The notes: a model not told the origin generated them from the sequence alone. A stretch of DNA of 30,702 nucleotides from CAVQND01 sp964653485 (GCA_964653485.1 CAZZFF010000077.1:1-30702); one strand, 5' to 3'. Counted from the first letter of the stretch, positions 15,293 to 23,808 are shown. A program made the numbers and translations.

Positions 15293-17818
15293 TCATGGGC
15301 GCTGGACCCTGAAGAACTGTTCGGGGCCTAGCGGGAGCTGGGTGGTGAAAGTGTAGGAGGCGCCCGGCAGGTTGGTGGTCAGGACGGCGGCGGTATTCGT
15401 GTTCCAAGGTCCATCGGGCTGTGCGGCGATCAACAAGTTGAAAGAGGCGGGCATCCCGGAGAGGAGCGAGAAATTGATTTGGGCCTGGCCGTTGCTGAGG
15501 GTCGGAGTGTCCAGGACAATGTACGGCTGGGAGAAACCGAGCGAGACTGTGTTGTTGTCCCAATCCGCCACGAAAAGGTCGCCCGCACAGCTAACCGCGA
15601 TGCCGCTTGGAGAATAAAATCGCGCCGCACCGCCTGTTCCGTCCGTCGCGCCATGGCTGCCGGCCGTGCCTCCGATAGTCGTTACGAGCCATTGGGTTTG
15701 TTTGCCCAAAATGCGCGGCCTCATCTTGCGAACGGTGCCGTTGGAAAAGTCCGCCACATAGACATTGCCCGCCGGGTCCACGGCAATGCCCGACGGACCG
15801 CTGAACAGCGCCGCGCTGCCAATCCCATCGACGCCGCCGGCAATCCCGGGCGAGCCGGCGATCGTGGTGACGACCCAGTTGGTTTGACCCGCGGACGCGC
15901 TGGGCGTGATTTTGCGAATCGTGTTATTGGAGCTGTCCGCGACGTAGAGGTTCCCCGCGTTGTCCATGGCGATCCCGCCGGGGTTGTTGAACCGGGCCGT
16001 GCCGCCGGTGCCGTCGCTGCTGCCGGGAACCCCGGCCGCGCCGGCAATTGTGGCGACTGTCCATTGCACGGGTCCTGATGAGAGAGCCGGGGTCAACGTG
16101 CGGATGATCGAGTTGCCGGCGTCGGCTACATAGAGAATGGCCGTGCCGCCCACTGTGATGGCCGTTGGACCGTTGAACGTGGCGGCGCCGCCGGGCCCAT
16201 CGGCCGCCCCGGCGATTCCCGGGGACCCCGCGATGGTGCTCACGGCCCAGTTGGTTTGGCCCGCCAACAGGTTCGGAACGATCTCTCGGATCGTGTTGTT
16301 GCCCGTGTCGGCCACATAGAGATTGCCCGTGCTGTCCGCACCCACCCCCATCGGACCCGAGAAAAGAGCCTCGGTCCCCGTCCCATCGGCGCTGCCGACA
16401 ACCTCCGCCGAACCTGCGGCTGTGCTCACCACCCAGTTGGTTTGCCCCGCCGAAAAGCTCGGCACCACCTCTCGGATCGTGTTGTTGCCCGAATCGGCCA
16501 CAAAGAGATTTCCCTTGGCGCCCAAAGCGACGCCGAATGGATTGTCAAATCGCGCCGCGGTCCCCGTTCCGTCCGCGCTTCCGCTGCCTCCAGCCAGGCC
16601 GGCCATCGTGGTCACCGTCCAGACCGCAAGAGTTCCCGGGGCACTGGGAGTGACCTCCCGAATCGTATTGTTGAAAGTGTCCGCCACGCAGAGGGCGCCC
16701 GCTTGATTGACGGCGATGCCGTTGGGATAGCTGAAAAGGGCGGCATCCCCAATGCCGTCGCTGCTGCCAGAGATGCCGACCGAGCCGGCGATGGTGGTGA
16801 CGACCCATTCGGTGGGTCCGACGGAGTTGCTCGGCGTGATCTTGCGGATCGTCTGGTTTCCGGCGTCCGCCACGTAGAGGCTCCCGGTGCCGTCGATCGC
16901 AATTCCAAAAGGATCGAGGAATTGGGCTGCGCTGCCCGCGCCGTCCGCGCTGCCGAATCCTCCCACGGAGCCGGCGATGGTGCTGACCGTCCAATTGGTT
17001 TGTCCGGCGGAGACGCTGGGCGTCAGCTTGCGAATCGTGGCACTGCCGTAGTCGGTCGCGTAAAGGTTGGCAGCACTGTCCGCAACGATGCCAAACGGGT
17101 TGAAAAACCGGGCTGCGGCCCCAGGCCCATCTGTGCTGCCATGCACCCCGGCCACCCCGGCGATGGTCACGACCACCCAGTTCGTTTGCCCGCCGGACAC
17201 GCTGGGCCTGATCATGCGAATGGCGGCATTGGCGTCGTCCGCCACATACAGGTTCCCGGCCCCGTCCACCGTCAGGCCGGAGGGACGATTGAATCGCGCC
17301 GTGCCGTTGGTGCCGTCGGCGCTGCCGGCGGACCCGGCGAGGCCGGCAATGGTGGTCACGAGCCACCGGGTTTGCCCGCCAACCAGGCTCCGGCCGATCA
17401 TGCGAATCGTGCTGTTCCCGGTATCGGCCACATAAAGGTTGCCCGTGCTGTCCACTCCAATGCCGTTCGGGTGGTAAAAGCGGGCCGCGCTGCCAAAGCC
17501 GTCGGCGCTCCCAGGACTGCCGCCCGACCCGGCGAGTGTGGAGACTATCCAGTTGGTCGTCCCCGTTGAAACGACCGCGGTAATGCTTCGGACTGTGCCG
17601 TTGTCCGAATCCGTCGCGTAGAAGACCCCGTTGGTGTCCGCCGCCACTCCTTGAGGACCGTAAAAGCGCGCCGTGCTGCCGATGCCGTCAGCCGTGCCGT
17701 ACCCCGCGTTCCCTGCGATGGTCAGGAAAGTGTAAGGGGTGGGATAATTCACTTGCCCCCACGCCGCGCCCTCCCATCCCAGGGCCAGGACAACGAGAAA
17801 TCTCAGCACCCGGTTCAT
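15293..17818 (-). CDS. Exported NHL-repeat beta-propeller protein with 12 repeats
   Basis: ATG 17818 precedes a signal peptide (MNRVLRFLVVLALGWEGAAW) and gives 841 residues. Other in-frame starts reach up to 17908 and overlap the upstream gene. Twelve repeats of about 62 residues follow, each with a TIAG start, a GSADGxGxxARFxxP turn, GIAVDxxGNLYVAD, NxTIRKITP and a GQTNWVV ending. This is NHL-repeat sequence, and twelve repeats would make two six-bladed propellers. The last about 90 residues (FNLLIAAQPDGPW to EQFFRVQ) form a sandwich-like C-terminal module common in exported Verrucomicrobiota proteins, where it may serve surface attachment or sorting. The protein is probably a binding scaffold, not an enzyme. 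Its ligand is unknown. It follows thpR by 34 bases on the same strand. Confidence 0.88.
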   Translation of the reverse strand: MNRVLRFLVVLALGWEGAAWGQVNYPTPYTFLTIAGNAGYGTADGIGSTARFYGPQGVAADTNGVFYATDSDNGTVRSITAVVSTGTTNWIVSTLAGSGGSPGSADGFGSAARFYHPNGIGVDSTGNLYVADTGNSTIRMIGRSLVGGQTRWLVTTIAGLAGSAGSADGTNGTARFNRPSGLTVDGAGNLYVADDANAAIRMIRPSVSGGQTNWVVVTIAGVAGVHGSTDGPGAAARFFNPFGIVADSAANLYATDYGSATIRKLTPSVSAGQTNWTVSTIAGSVGGFGSADGAGSAAQFLDPFGIAIDGTGSLYVADAGNQTIRKITPSNSVGPTEWVVTTIAGSVGISGSSDGIGDAALFSYPNGIAVNQAGALCVADTFNNTIREVTPSAPGTLAVWTVTTMAGLAGGSGSADGTGTAARFDNPFGVALGAKGNLFVADSGNNTIREVVPSFSAGQTNWVVSTAAGSAEVVGSADGTGTEALFSGPMGVGADSTGNLYVADTGNNTIREIVPNLLAGQTNWAVSTIAGSPGIAGAADGPGGAATFNGPTAITVGGTAILYVADAGNSIIRTLTPALSSGPVQWTVATIAGAAGVPGSSDGTGGTARFNNPGGIAMDNAGNLYVADSSNNTIRKITPSASAGQTNWVVTTIAGSPGIAGGVDGIGSAALFSGPSGIAVDPAGNVYVADFSNGTVRKMRPRILGKQTQWLVTTIGGTAGSHGATDGTGGAARFYSPSGIAVSCAGDLFVADWDNNTVSLGFSQPYIVLDTPTLSNGQAQINFSLLSGMPASFNLLIAAQPDGPWNTNTAAVLTTNLPGASYTFTTQLPLGPEQFFRVQRP
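15540..17725 (-). repeat. Tandem 186-bp coding repeats of the NHL gene
   Basis: About twelve in-register units of 186 bp encode the NHL blades. Unit ends share near-identical DNA, for example the segment encoding GQTNWVV. Boundaries are approximate. Such arrays can gain or lose units by recombination and are prone to collapse in assembly. Confidence 0.8.
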
Positions 17819-17852
17819 CAGCAAAGCGACAATCATCAATTCCCGATCAGAT

Positions 17853-18515
17853 TCATTCGAGGGAGACTCCCTTGATTGTCGGAACGTCCAACTGTTGGAG
17901 CGAATCACCCTTCAGGGGAACTGTCGCCAACACGGTGTGCCGGGCGCCTTGAGGCGAGAGTTCGCTCCGCACAATCTGGACCTCCTCAGCCGTCCATCCT
18001 CCGAAAAGCCTCTCCGCCATGGCCCTGGCGTGCCCGGCAAGCCTCTCCGCCTCAACTCGCCCGATGCCCTTGATGCGGCCCATCGTCAGGTGCCCGCTGA
18101 ACCGCTCCTCACGCTCCTGGGAGGTGAAACTGGCGGAGGCGGCCTGGACGGCGCGCTGCAACTGAGGGAGGGCCTGCTGAGCATCTCTGACCCCGAGCCA
18201 TACGACTCGAGGAGCACGCATGTCCGGAAAGCACCCAACCCCCACCGCCCGTAACCGCAACGGCGCGAACCCACTGCAAGCACCTCGAACCGCTTCGACC
18301 AAAGCCCCGACACGCTCGGCTGCGACGTTGCCAAGAAACCTCAGCGTCAGATGAAACTGCTCCCGCCGAGTCCACGTCACCCGGGCTTGCGCAATGGCGC
18401 GGCGTAACTCTTCCTGAGCCTTGTGGACCTCCCTCTCAACCTCCTCCGGCACGCTCAGCGCCACAAATAACCGATAGTCTCCCAAACCGGCCTCAATTGT
18501 GCCACGTGCATCCAC
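17853..18515 (-). CDS. thpR: RNA 2',3'-cyclic phosphodiesterase (2H/LigT family)
   Basis: This 220-residue protein belongs to the 2H phosphoesterase family, which opens 2',3'-cyclic phosphate ends of RNA and in some members shows weak 2'-5' RNA ligase activity. Both catalytic H-x-T/S-x motifs are present: His55 in FHLTLRFLG and His142 in GHLTMGRIKG. Flanking signatures are YRLFVALSVP and APRVVWLGV. The start is GTG at 18515. The stretch GAGGAG just upstream overlaps the TGA of the aldo/keto reductase, so the two are likely translationally coupled. The gene ends 34 bases before the NHL start. The protein is cytoplasmic, and its pairing with a reductase is probably only operon sharing. Confidence 0.92.
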   Translation of the reverse strand: MDARGTIEAGLGDYRLFVALSVPEEVEREVHKAQEELRRAIAQARVTWTRREQFHLTLRFLGNVAAERVGALVEAVRGACSGFAPLRLRAVGVGCFPDMRAPRVVWLGVRDAQQALPQLQRAVQAASASFTSQEREERFSGHLTMGRIKGIGRVEAERLAGHARAMAERLFGGWTAEEVQIVRSELSPQGARHTVLATVPLKGDSLQQLDVPTIKGVSLE

Positions 18516-18521
18516 AACTCC

Positions 18522-19466
18522 TCATGGAAGAGGTTCCCCGCGCGCGGCAATCAGCAGACGATACCACTCCTCGCGCGTCAACTCGAGTTCGACGGCTTGA
18601 GCCGCCTCTCGAATCCGTTCGGGCCGGATCGTGCCGATGATGGGCAGGGTTTTAGCGGGATGCTTCAGCAGCCAGGCCAAGGCCACAGTAATCCGGGTGG
18701 CGCCCCGGTCTCGGGCCACCGCGTCGATCACCGGCAGAAACTGGTCCGGGCGATACCCCTTTTGCGAGGGAAGCAACTCGCCGGCGCCGTTGCCGAGCAG
18801 GCCGGCGGCCAGGGGACTCCAGGCCATCGGCGTGAGCCTTTCGATCAGGCATTGGTCCAGCGTGCCGTCGGTGAAGGCATCGAGTTTGGCCAGGCTGATC
18901 TCGACTTGGTGAACGACCAGGGGCATTGGACAGACCGCTTGGAGCGCCGTGAGCAGGCTCGGACGGAAATTGCTCACCCCGAAATAACGGACTTTGCCTG
19001 TCTCCTTCAGTTTGGAGAATGCCTGGGCTATTTCCTGCGGGTCAGCCAAGAAGTCCGGACGGTGGAGCATGTAGAGATCGATGGTCTCAATGCCCATGCG
19101 CTGAAGCGAACCTTCGGCGGCCCGGAGGATGTGCTGGGCGGAAAAGTCATAGCGCGCGGGGGAACCAGGCTGCGGGTCGCCTCCGGCGCGGATGCCCCCC
19201 TTGGTGGCGATGAGGACGCGCCCGCGCATGCCTGAAACCTCTTTGAGCGCATCCCCAAGGATGCGCTCGGCCTCGCCTGCGCAATAAATGTCCGCATTGT
19301 CGAACAGAGTGTAGCCTGCCTCGTAGGCCGCGATGATCGCCCGCCGGCCCGCCGCCCGGTTCGCAGAAGTGACCTCGGCTGGGTTCCACGTCCCGGCCGC
19401 CCGCCAACAGCCATACGCCAGCCGACTGCTTTGCAAAGGGCTGACTCCAAGAGCAATGGTTTGCAT
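18522..19466 (-). CDS. Aldo/keto reductase, YdhF-like
   Basis: This 314-residue (beta/alpha)8 NADPH-dependent oxidoreductase has the full catalytic tetrad: Asp56 and Tyr61 in FDNADIY, Lys89 in ATKGG and His135 in LYMLHRPD. Family signatures GKVRYFGVSNF and the phosphate-binding end LPIIGTIRPERI are present. The sequence most resembles the E. coli YdhF branch, whose substrate is not settled. There is no signal peptide. The start at 19466 gives a normal family N-terminus (ALGVSPLQSSRLAYGCWR). It is the first gene of a minus-strand unit with thpR, separated by six bases. Upstream lies the heptamer-repeat pair. Confidence 0.93.
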   Translation of the reverse strand: MQTIALGVSPLQSSRLAYGCWRAAGTWNPAEVTSANRAAGRRAIIAAYEAGYTLFDNADIYCAGEAERILGDALKEVSGMRGRVLIATKGGIRAGGDPQPGSPARYDFSAQHILRAAEGSLQRMGIETIDLYMLHRPDFLADPQEIAQAFSKLKETGKVRYFGVSNFRPSLLTALQAVCPMPLVVHQVEISLAKLDAFTDGTLDQCLIERLTPMAWSPLAAGLLGNGAGELLPSQKGYRPDQFLPVIDAVARDRGATRITVALAWLLKHPAKTLPIIGTIRPERIREAAQAVELELTREEWYRLLIAARGEPLP

Positions 19467-19538
19467 AAATCTGTGAATGTCCCCGCCACTTTACGGCCCC
19501 CATCGGCTCCGGGCAAGCCCCTTTGGGAAAACGCAAGC

Positions 19539-19590
19539 GAAATCCGAAATCCGAAATCCGAAGGAAATCCGAAATCCGAAAACCGAAATT
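19539..19590 (+). repeat. Heptamer array AATCCGA, left arm
   Basis: Six units of AAATCCG or AAAACCG, interrupted once by AAGG, sit in an AT-richer pocket. The right arm at 19679-19735 is the same array in inverted orientation. The array lies upstream of the aldo/keto reductase gene and reads as FGFRISDFGF-like peptides in translation, which are not real proteins. Confidence 0.85.
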
Positions 19591-19678
19591 GCACCGCTTT
19601 GGGCAGTGGCGCCACATTCGATGCTCAGGCCACAGTCACCTCGGTGCGACCGCACCGGACGAGACACCGGACGCGGTC

Positions 19679-19735
19679 TTCGGATTTCGGTTTTCGGATT
19701 TCCTTCGGATTTCGGTTTTCGGATTTCGGATTTAG
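19679..19735 (-). repeat. Heptamer array AATCCGA, right arm (inverted)
   Basis: On the minus strand this holds seven AAATCCG/AAAACCG units with the same AAGG interruption as the left arm. The arms share a perfect segment of about 20 bases and are separated by 88 bases without a gene. The pair could fold into a long hairpin in RNA or single-stranded DNA. I found no target-site duplication. The whole gap 19467-19765 holds only this structure. Confidence 0.85.
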
Positions 19736-19765
19736 GGTTTCCCGGCGGCTTCCCTTCGCCGGGCT

Positions 19766-21469
19766 CTACCTTCCTCCCGAACCGTTTCCGTTGTTCCCGG
19801 TTGCGGGACGCAGGGCGGCCTCGTATTGCTCGGCCTCGGCCGCCTTATTGAGCTTCTGGGCCAGCGGCAGGAGGCGGCGATAGATCGCCTGTTTGTCCGG
19901 GTAGTCAGGGGCTTCCTGGAGCAGCTTTTGGTAGTCCTCGTAGGCATCATGGTCGGCAGTGGCCAGTTCCTCGCGATTCATGGCGGCGAGTTTCTCGCCC
20001 AGGACCAGTCTGAGGCGCAGGCGTTGTTGCGGGGACGGACCCAGGGCCAGGGCGTGTTGATATTCATGAACGGCGGATAAGGGCCTGCCCAGGGCCGAGT
20101 AGAGGTCCGCCAGTTTCTCGGTGAGTATCGCGCTGTGCTGGGTCAAGTCGAGTTGCTCGAGGTAGGTCACTCCGGCGGACAGAGGCTTTCCATTGGCCAG
20201 GTTCAGGTCGAGCAAACGCAGATAGGCCCACTCTCGCCATGGGCTCTCGTGCGTTTCCAGTTCCATGAACAGTTGATCGAGATTGCGCCCGAAGGGCCGG
20301 TAGAGGGGATCCCCGACCACCGTGACCTGCCACGACAGGAGGCGTTGGCTGGCATACGCGGCTTCGCCGAAACTGAACCCCGAATACACCAGCCGACCCA
20401 CGAAGATCGCCAGGTCGGGTGTGCCCACGAGGTAAGGCTCGGCCACGCATCCCATCGTGATGGTCGCTCCCTTGGCCAGCAACGGACCGACCCAGTAGAG
20501 GTTGGTCACACGGAGACTGCAGGCGCTGAAAGAGTGCAGGTGATACGCGAAGGCCCCGGGCATGAACTCCACGGCAGGCTGCGCAAAAGGCCCGCTGACA
20601 TTCTCGTCATACCAACCCAGGTAGAGCGCGATATGACTCATCGGAAAGCCCGCCGGGAACGTCGCCGCGTTCTCGTCGACCACCGTTTCCAATCCGAGGT
20701 GGCGGCAGAGCTCCGAGGCGGAGCGAATCCACTCATCGCCCATTTTTAGCCCCGGCTCCGTTGTGTTGCGCAGGTCGAAGTAGGCCCGGCCCCATAGGCC
20801 GTGGGTCTCGGCCTCGATTGCCTTGTCGACCAGCCCGCGGGCGATGGCGGGGCTGGGGCCGTCCAGTCGCGCCACGATCAATACGCCGTTCGTCGGATCG
20901 ATCGCCGTGGCATTCGTCGTGCCGTACACCGGGTTGCGCAGCCATCCGCTCAGCGGATACTTCTCCTGAACCAACGGCAGCAGCGCCAGTTCGCTGTCCA
21001 CCGCCGCCCCGTTGCGCCGCCCTTCCGGCGTCGCCTTCTCCATTCCCGCCTCCATGAGATTGGGGTCCTCGGCAATGCGCAACGGCACCCCGTAGCAGAG
21101 CACCGCGTAGCGAATCCGGGAGCTGACCACCAATCGTTGCACCTTGGCGGGATGACCGGCGGTCGCCGGCGCGTCCACCTGCCCTATGCGCCAAAGCTTC
21201 TTGCCCTCCAGGAACCTGGCCAGCGGCATCTCCAGGCCATCGCGGTACTGGGCGCGGGAGAGCTCCTCGGTGACCGGCAAATCCACCGGGATGACCTGCT
21301 CGGCCGGCACCTGCCGCCGCTGGGCATAGTAAAGGGCCAACGGCTTGGATTCCGGCACGCGCTTATTATATATGACGACCACCTCCTCGCCGGGGTTGCC
21401 CGCCAGCGCCGGCGCGGCCCCGGCCGAGGCCAGGATTGCCGTGACTAATCCAACCACGAATCGCTTCAT
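19766..21469 (-). CDS. TIGR03790 family exported protein
   Basis: This 567-residue protein has a signal peptide (MKRFVVGLVTAILASAGAAP, cleavage near LAG) and the family opening GEEVVVIYNKRVPESKPLAL, YYAQRRQVPAEQVI and LPVTEELSRAQYRDGLE. Middle motifs VSSRIRYAVLCYGVPLRI, MGCVAEPYLVGTP, and WQVTVVGDPLYRPFG agree with TIGR03790, a family of unknown function found mainly in Verrucomicrobiota, Planctomycetota and some Deltaproteobacteria. Residues from about 430 on are helical and TPR-like (LADLYSALGRPLSAVHEYQH). The tail is Asn/Gly-rich. Its ATG overlaps the stop of the upstream metallo-hydrolase as ATGA, so the two are translationally coupled. Any enzymatic role is unproven. Confidence 0.88.
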   Translation of the reverse strand: MKRFVVGLVTAILASAGAAPALAGNPGEEVVVIYNKRVPESKPLALYYAQRRQVPAEQVIPVDLPVTEELSRAQYRDGLEMPLARFLEGKKLWRIGQVDAPATAGHPAKVQRLVVSSRIRYAVLCYGVPLRIAEDPNLMEAGMEKATPEGRRNGAAVDSELALLPLVQEKYPLSGWLRNPVYGTTNATAIDPTNGVLIVARLDGPSPAIARGLVDKAIEAETHGLWGRAYFDLRNTTEPGLKMGDEWIRSASELCRHLGLETVVDENAATFPAGFPMSHIALYLGWYDENVSGPFAQPAVEFMPGAFAYHLHSFSACSLRVTNLYWVGPLLAKGATITMGCVAEPYLVGTPDLAIFVGRLVYSGFSFGEAAYASQRLLSWQVTVVGDPLYRPFGRNLDQLFMELETHESPWREWAYLRLLDLNLANGKPLSAGVTYLEQLDLTQHSAILTEKLADLYSALGRPLSAVHEYQHALALGPSPQQRLRLRLVLGEKLAAMNREELATADHDAYEDYQKLLQEAPDYPDKQAIYRRLLPLAQKLNKAAEAEQYEAALRPATGNNGNGSGGR

Positions 21470-22248
21470 AGCTCCACTCTCAGCCCATCATAAGCCAATT
21501 CGACCCCGGGCGGAAGTTCGGCTTGGGCCGCATCATGATCGTAATCGTGGGTCAGGTGGGTGAAATAGGTGCGCCCCGCGCTGATGCGGCGGGCGGCGGC
21601 AAGGGCGTCATCCAGGCACATGTGCGTGGGGTGAGGCGCGGGGCGCAGCGCATCCATCACCGCCACTTGCACGCCCTGCACCTGCTCGACGACATCCGGA
21701 GGCACCTCGCTGCAATCGCTCAGATAGGTCAACTGCTTGCGGCCATCCTGCACAAACAGGTAGCCGCAGCTCTCCACGGACCCGTGAGGCAGCCGCAACG
21801 GCACGACCTCAAGGTCGCCCAGCACGAAAGGTCCTTCGATGACGTGCGGTTCGGGAATGAAGTAGCCTTTGACCGAGGCCGCCCCGTGGAAGGCGTAGGC
21901 GAAGACGCGTTTGAGGTCGTTCATCGTATCCCGGTTCGCATACACCGGCAAGGCATGGCCCTCGCGCAGGTTGCAGTAGGACCGGCAATCGTCCAGACCC
22001 ATGATGTGATCCGCGTGCGAATGGGTGAAGAGCACCGCATCCAGCCGCCGAATCTGCTCCCGCAGCATCTGAATCCGGAACTCCGGCGTCGTATCCACAA
22101 CCAGCCTCACCCCCGGGCTTGCCACGTAAATCGATGGGCGCGTGCGATGATTCTTCGGATTTGCCAGAAACTCCGGAGGATATTCTTTCCCCAGCACTGG
22201 AACGCCTTGCGAAGTGCCCGAACCCAAAAAAACAAACGAAAGAGCCAT
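21466..22248 (-). CDS. MBL-fold metal-dependent phosphodiesterase, PhnP-like
   Basis: I chose ATG 22248 because MALSFVFLGSGTSQGVPVLG is the usual family N-terminus. The frame is open upstream to 22287 but without family similarity. The 260-residue product has the metallo-beta-lactamase motif THSHADHIMGLDD (HxHxDH), a second metal ligand in LPHGSVES, an Asp in LSDCSEV, and the C-terminal FTHLTHDYDH. This branch includes PhnP phosphoribosyl cyclic phosphodiesterase and RNase Z relatives that bind two zinc or manganese ions. There is no phosphonate-lyase gene nearby, so a general cyclic-phosphate or nucleotide phosphodiesterase role is more likely. It overlaps the TIGR03790 start by four bases and is divergent from the PQQ-type gene. 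Confidence 0.9.
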   Translation of the reverse strand: MALSFVFLGSGTSQGVPVLGKEYPPEFLANPKNHRTRPSIYVASPGVRLVVDTTPEFRIQMLREQIRRLDAVLFTHSHADHIMGLDDCRSYCNLREGHALPVYANRDTMNDLKRVFAYAFHGAASVKGYFIPEPHVIEGPFVLGDLEVVPLRLPHGSVESCGYLFVQDGRKQLTYLSDCSEVPPDVVEQVQGVQVAVMDALRPAPHPTHMCLDDALAAARRISAGRTYFTHLTHDYDHDAAQAELPPGVELAYDGLRVEL

Positions 22249-22428
22249 TGTGCCTTCAACCCTAACAGCCAGACCTGCCCAAGGCAAGGAATCAGGCTAA
22301 AGGGCGGCACCGAGTTCGCGCCTCCGCTCCATGTTGTGAGGGACACGATCCGTGTTCCTCCGCGGCTAAAGCTCCGCGAAACTTTTTCGTGCCGCGCCCC
22401 CCGCGTTCTGATAGATCACCTCTCTGTC

Positions 22429-23691
22429 ATGAAGCACTCTTTGGCTTGCGGACTCTGCTTCATCCTGACCGTGCTGGCTTTGCCGGCGCTAACTTCGGGC
22501 CAGGAGTGGACCCGCTTTCGCGGGCCTAACGGCTCGGGCATCAGCGCGTCCAAGACCATCCCGACCGTCTGGACGGACCAGGACATCAATTGGAAGGCCC
22601 CCCTGCCCGGACCAGGACACTCGTCGCCGGTCTTGTGGGGGGACAAGGTCTTCCTCACGACGGGAGACGCGGGCACCAACCGGCTCCGCGTCCTTTGCTT
22701 GAGCGCCGGCCAGGGACAAGTCCTTTGGCAGGAGGCGCTGCCGCTGACATCCTACCACAGGCACCCTTTCAACACGGTTGCATCGGGAACTCCTGCCGTC
22801 GATGAACACCGGGTCTATGTCTGTCGGAGCGCGCCCGAGGGCATCGTGATGACCGCCTTCAACCATGACGGCCGGAGGGCCTGGGAAAGAGACCTCGGCC
22901 CCTTCGTCAGCCAGCATGGCGGCGGCGCGTCGCCAATCCTCTACCGGGACGAGGTCGTTCTCGCCAATCAACAGGACGGACAGAGCTTCTGGATTGCCCT
23001 GGACGCCGCCACAGGCCAACCCCGCTGGAAGACCCCGCGCAAGACCACCGAGGCCAACTACTCCACCCCATGCCTTTACGAACCCGAATCAGGCAAACCG
23101 GAACTCATCTTCTCGAGTCACTCCCACGGCCTTTCCGGGGTGGACCCGGATACCGGCACGGTCCTCTGGGAATTGCCGGGAATATTCGACAAGCGCGTGA
23201 TCAGTTCGCCTCTGCTGGCAGACGGACTCATCATCGCCGCCTGCGGCAGCGGCGAGGGCGGCATCTACCTGGTCGCCGCCCGCCCGGGCGACCCCGCCGC
23301 CAACCGAAAACCCGAGTTGGCCTACACGGTCCGCCAAGCGGCCCCCTATGTGCCCACGAGCATCTGCGTCGGTCCGCTCCTCTTTCTCTGGAGCGACGAT
23401 GGGGTCGTGAGTTGCCTGCGCGCCGCCTCGGGCGAGCTCAAATGGCAGGAGCGTCTCGGCAAACACTTCTTCAGCTCCCCCGTTTGCGTCGACGCCCGCC
23501 TGTTCGGCATTTCCACCGCCGGCGAGGTCGTCGTGCTCGCGGCCTCAGACCACTTCCAAATGCTCTGCCGCTATCCCCTGGGCGAAACAACCCACAGCAC
23601 GCCCGCGGTGGCGGGCGGCCGCATGTACATCCATACCGCCAAACATCTTATCAGCATCGGCGGCCGTTCTCGCGCGGATGCCAAAGAATGA
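22429..23691 (+). CDS. Exported PQQ-type (BamB-like) beta-propeller protein
   Basis: ATG 22429 is followed by a signal peptide (LACGLCFILTVLALPALTSG). The frame is open far upstream but antisense to the metallo-hydrolase. The product has 420 residues built from PQQ-like propeller blades: EWTRFRGPNGSGIS opening, WKAPLPGPGHSSPVLWGDKVFLT, GQVLWQEALP, ALDAATGQPRWK, DPDTGTVLWELPG and ASGELKWQERLG. The opening with WxxFRGPxG is typical of a large Verrucomicrobiota and Planctomycetota family of outer-compartment propellers. These lack the quinone-dehydrogenase active site, so the protein is probably structural or ligand-binding. It leads a plus-strand run with a GH116 enzyme and a gamma-glutamyltransferase. 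No clear ribosome binding site is present. Confidence 0.9.
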   Translation: MKHSLACGLCFILTVLALPALTSGQEWTRFRGPNGSGISASKTIPTVWTDQDINWKAPLPGPGHSSPVLWGDKVFLTTGDAGTNRLRVLCLSAGQGQVLWQEALPLTSYHRHPFNTVASGTPAVDEHRVYVCRSAPEGIVMTAFNHDGRRAWERDLGPFVSQHGGGASPILYRDEVVLANQQDGQSFWIALDAATGQPRWKTPRKTTEANYSTPCLYEPESGKPELIFSSHSHGLSGVDPDTGTVLWELPGIFDKRVISSPLLADGLIIAACGSGEGGIYLVAARPGDPAANRKPELAYTVRQAAPYVPTSICVGPLLFLWSDDGVVSCLRAASGELKWQERLGKHFFSSPVCVDARLFGISTAGEVVVLAASDHFQMLCRYPLGETTHSTPAVAGGRMYIHTAKHLISIGGRSRADAKE

Positions 23692-23697
23692 GATGCC

Positions 23698-23808
23698 ATG
23701 CGCGCGCTGACCAGTCCTGAACGTGTGCGGATGGCCCTTAACCAACATCCAGCCCACATCCCTCCCGAAAGAATCCTCGCCGTCTATGACACCGTCGCCC
23801 AGTGCTGA
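23698..23808 (+). pseudogene. 36-codon relic of a uroporphyrinogen decarboxylase-like gene
   Basis: Seven bases after the PQQ-type gene, ATG 23698 opens a 36-residue frame ending at TGA 23806-23808. Its first half, LTSPERVRMALNQHPAHIP, resembles the N-terminus of UroD/MtaA-type decarboxylase-like proteins (normally ERVxxALNHQxPDRxP). Its second half, PPERILAVYDTV, resembles their extreme C-terminus (normally PPENILAMYDTV or similar). About 300 residues between them are absent. I infer an internal in-frame deletion that fused the two ends. It may still be translated but would have no catalytic core. The identification rests on short motifs recalled from the family. Confidence 0.45.

Noticed and set aside
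16256..17569. Plus-strand open frame of 437 codons over the NHL gene
   Set aside because: Its apparent repeats mirror the NHL units on the other strand.
15540..17725. CRISPR or satellite DNA reading of the 186-bp repeats
   Set aside because: The repeats are in frame and encode propeller blades.
19539..19735. CRISPR-like array
   Set aside because: Units are seven bases with no spacers, and no cas gene is nearby.
19431..19883. Possible small proteins rich in FGFRISDFGF-like repeats
   Set aside because: They are translations of the heptamer arrays in arbitrary frames.
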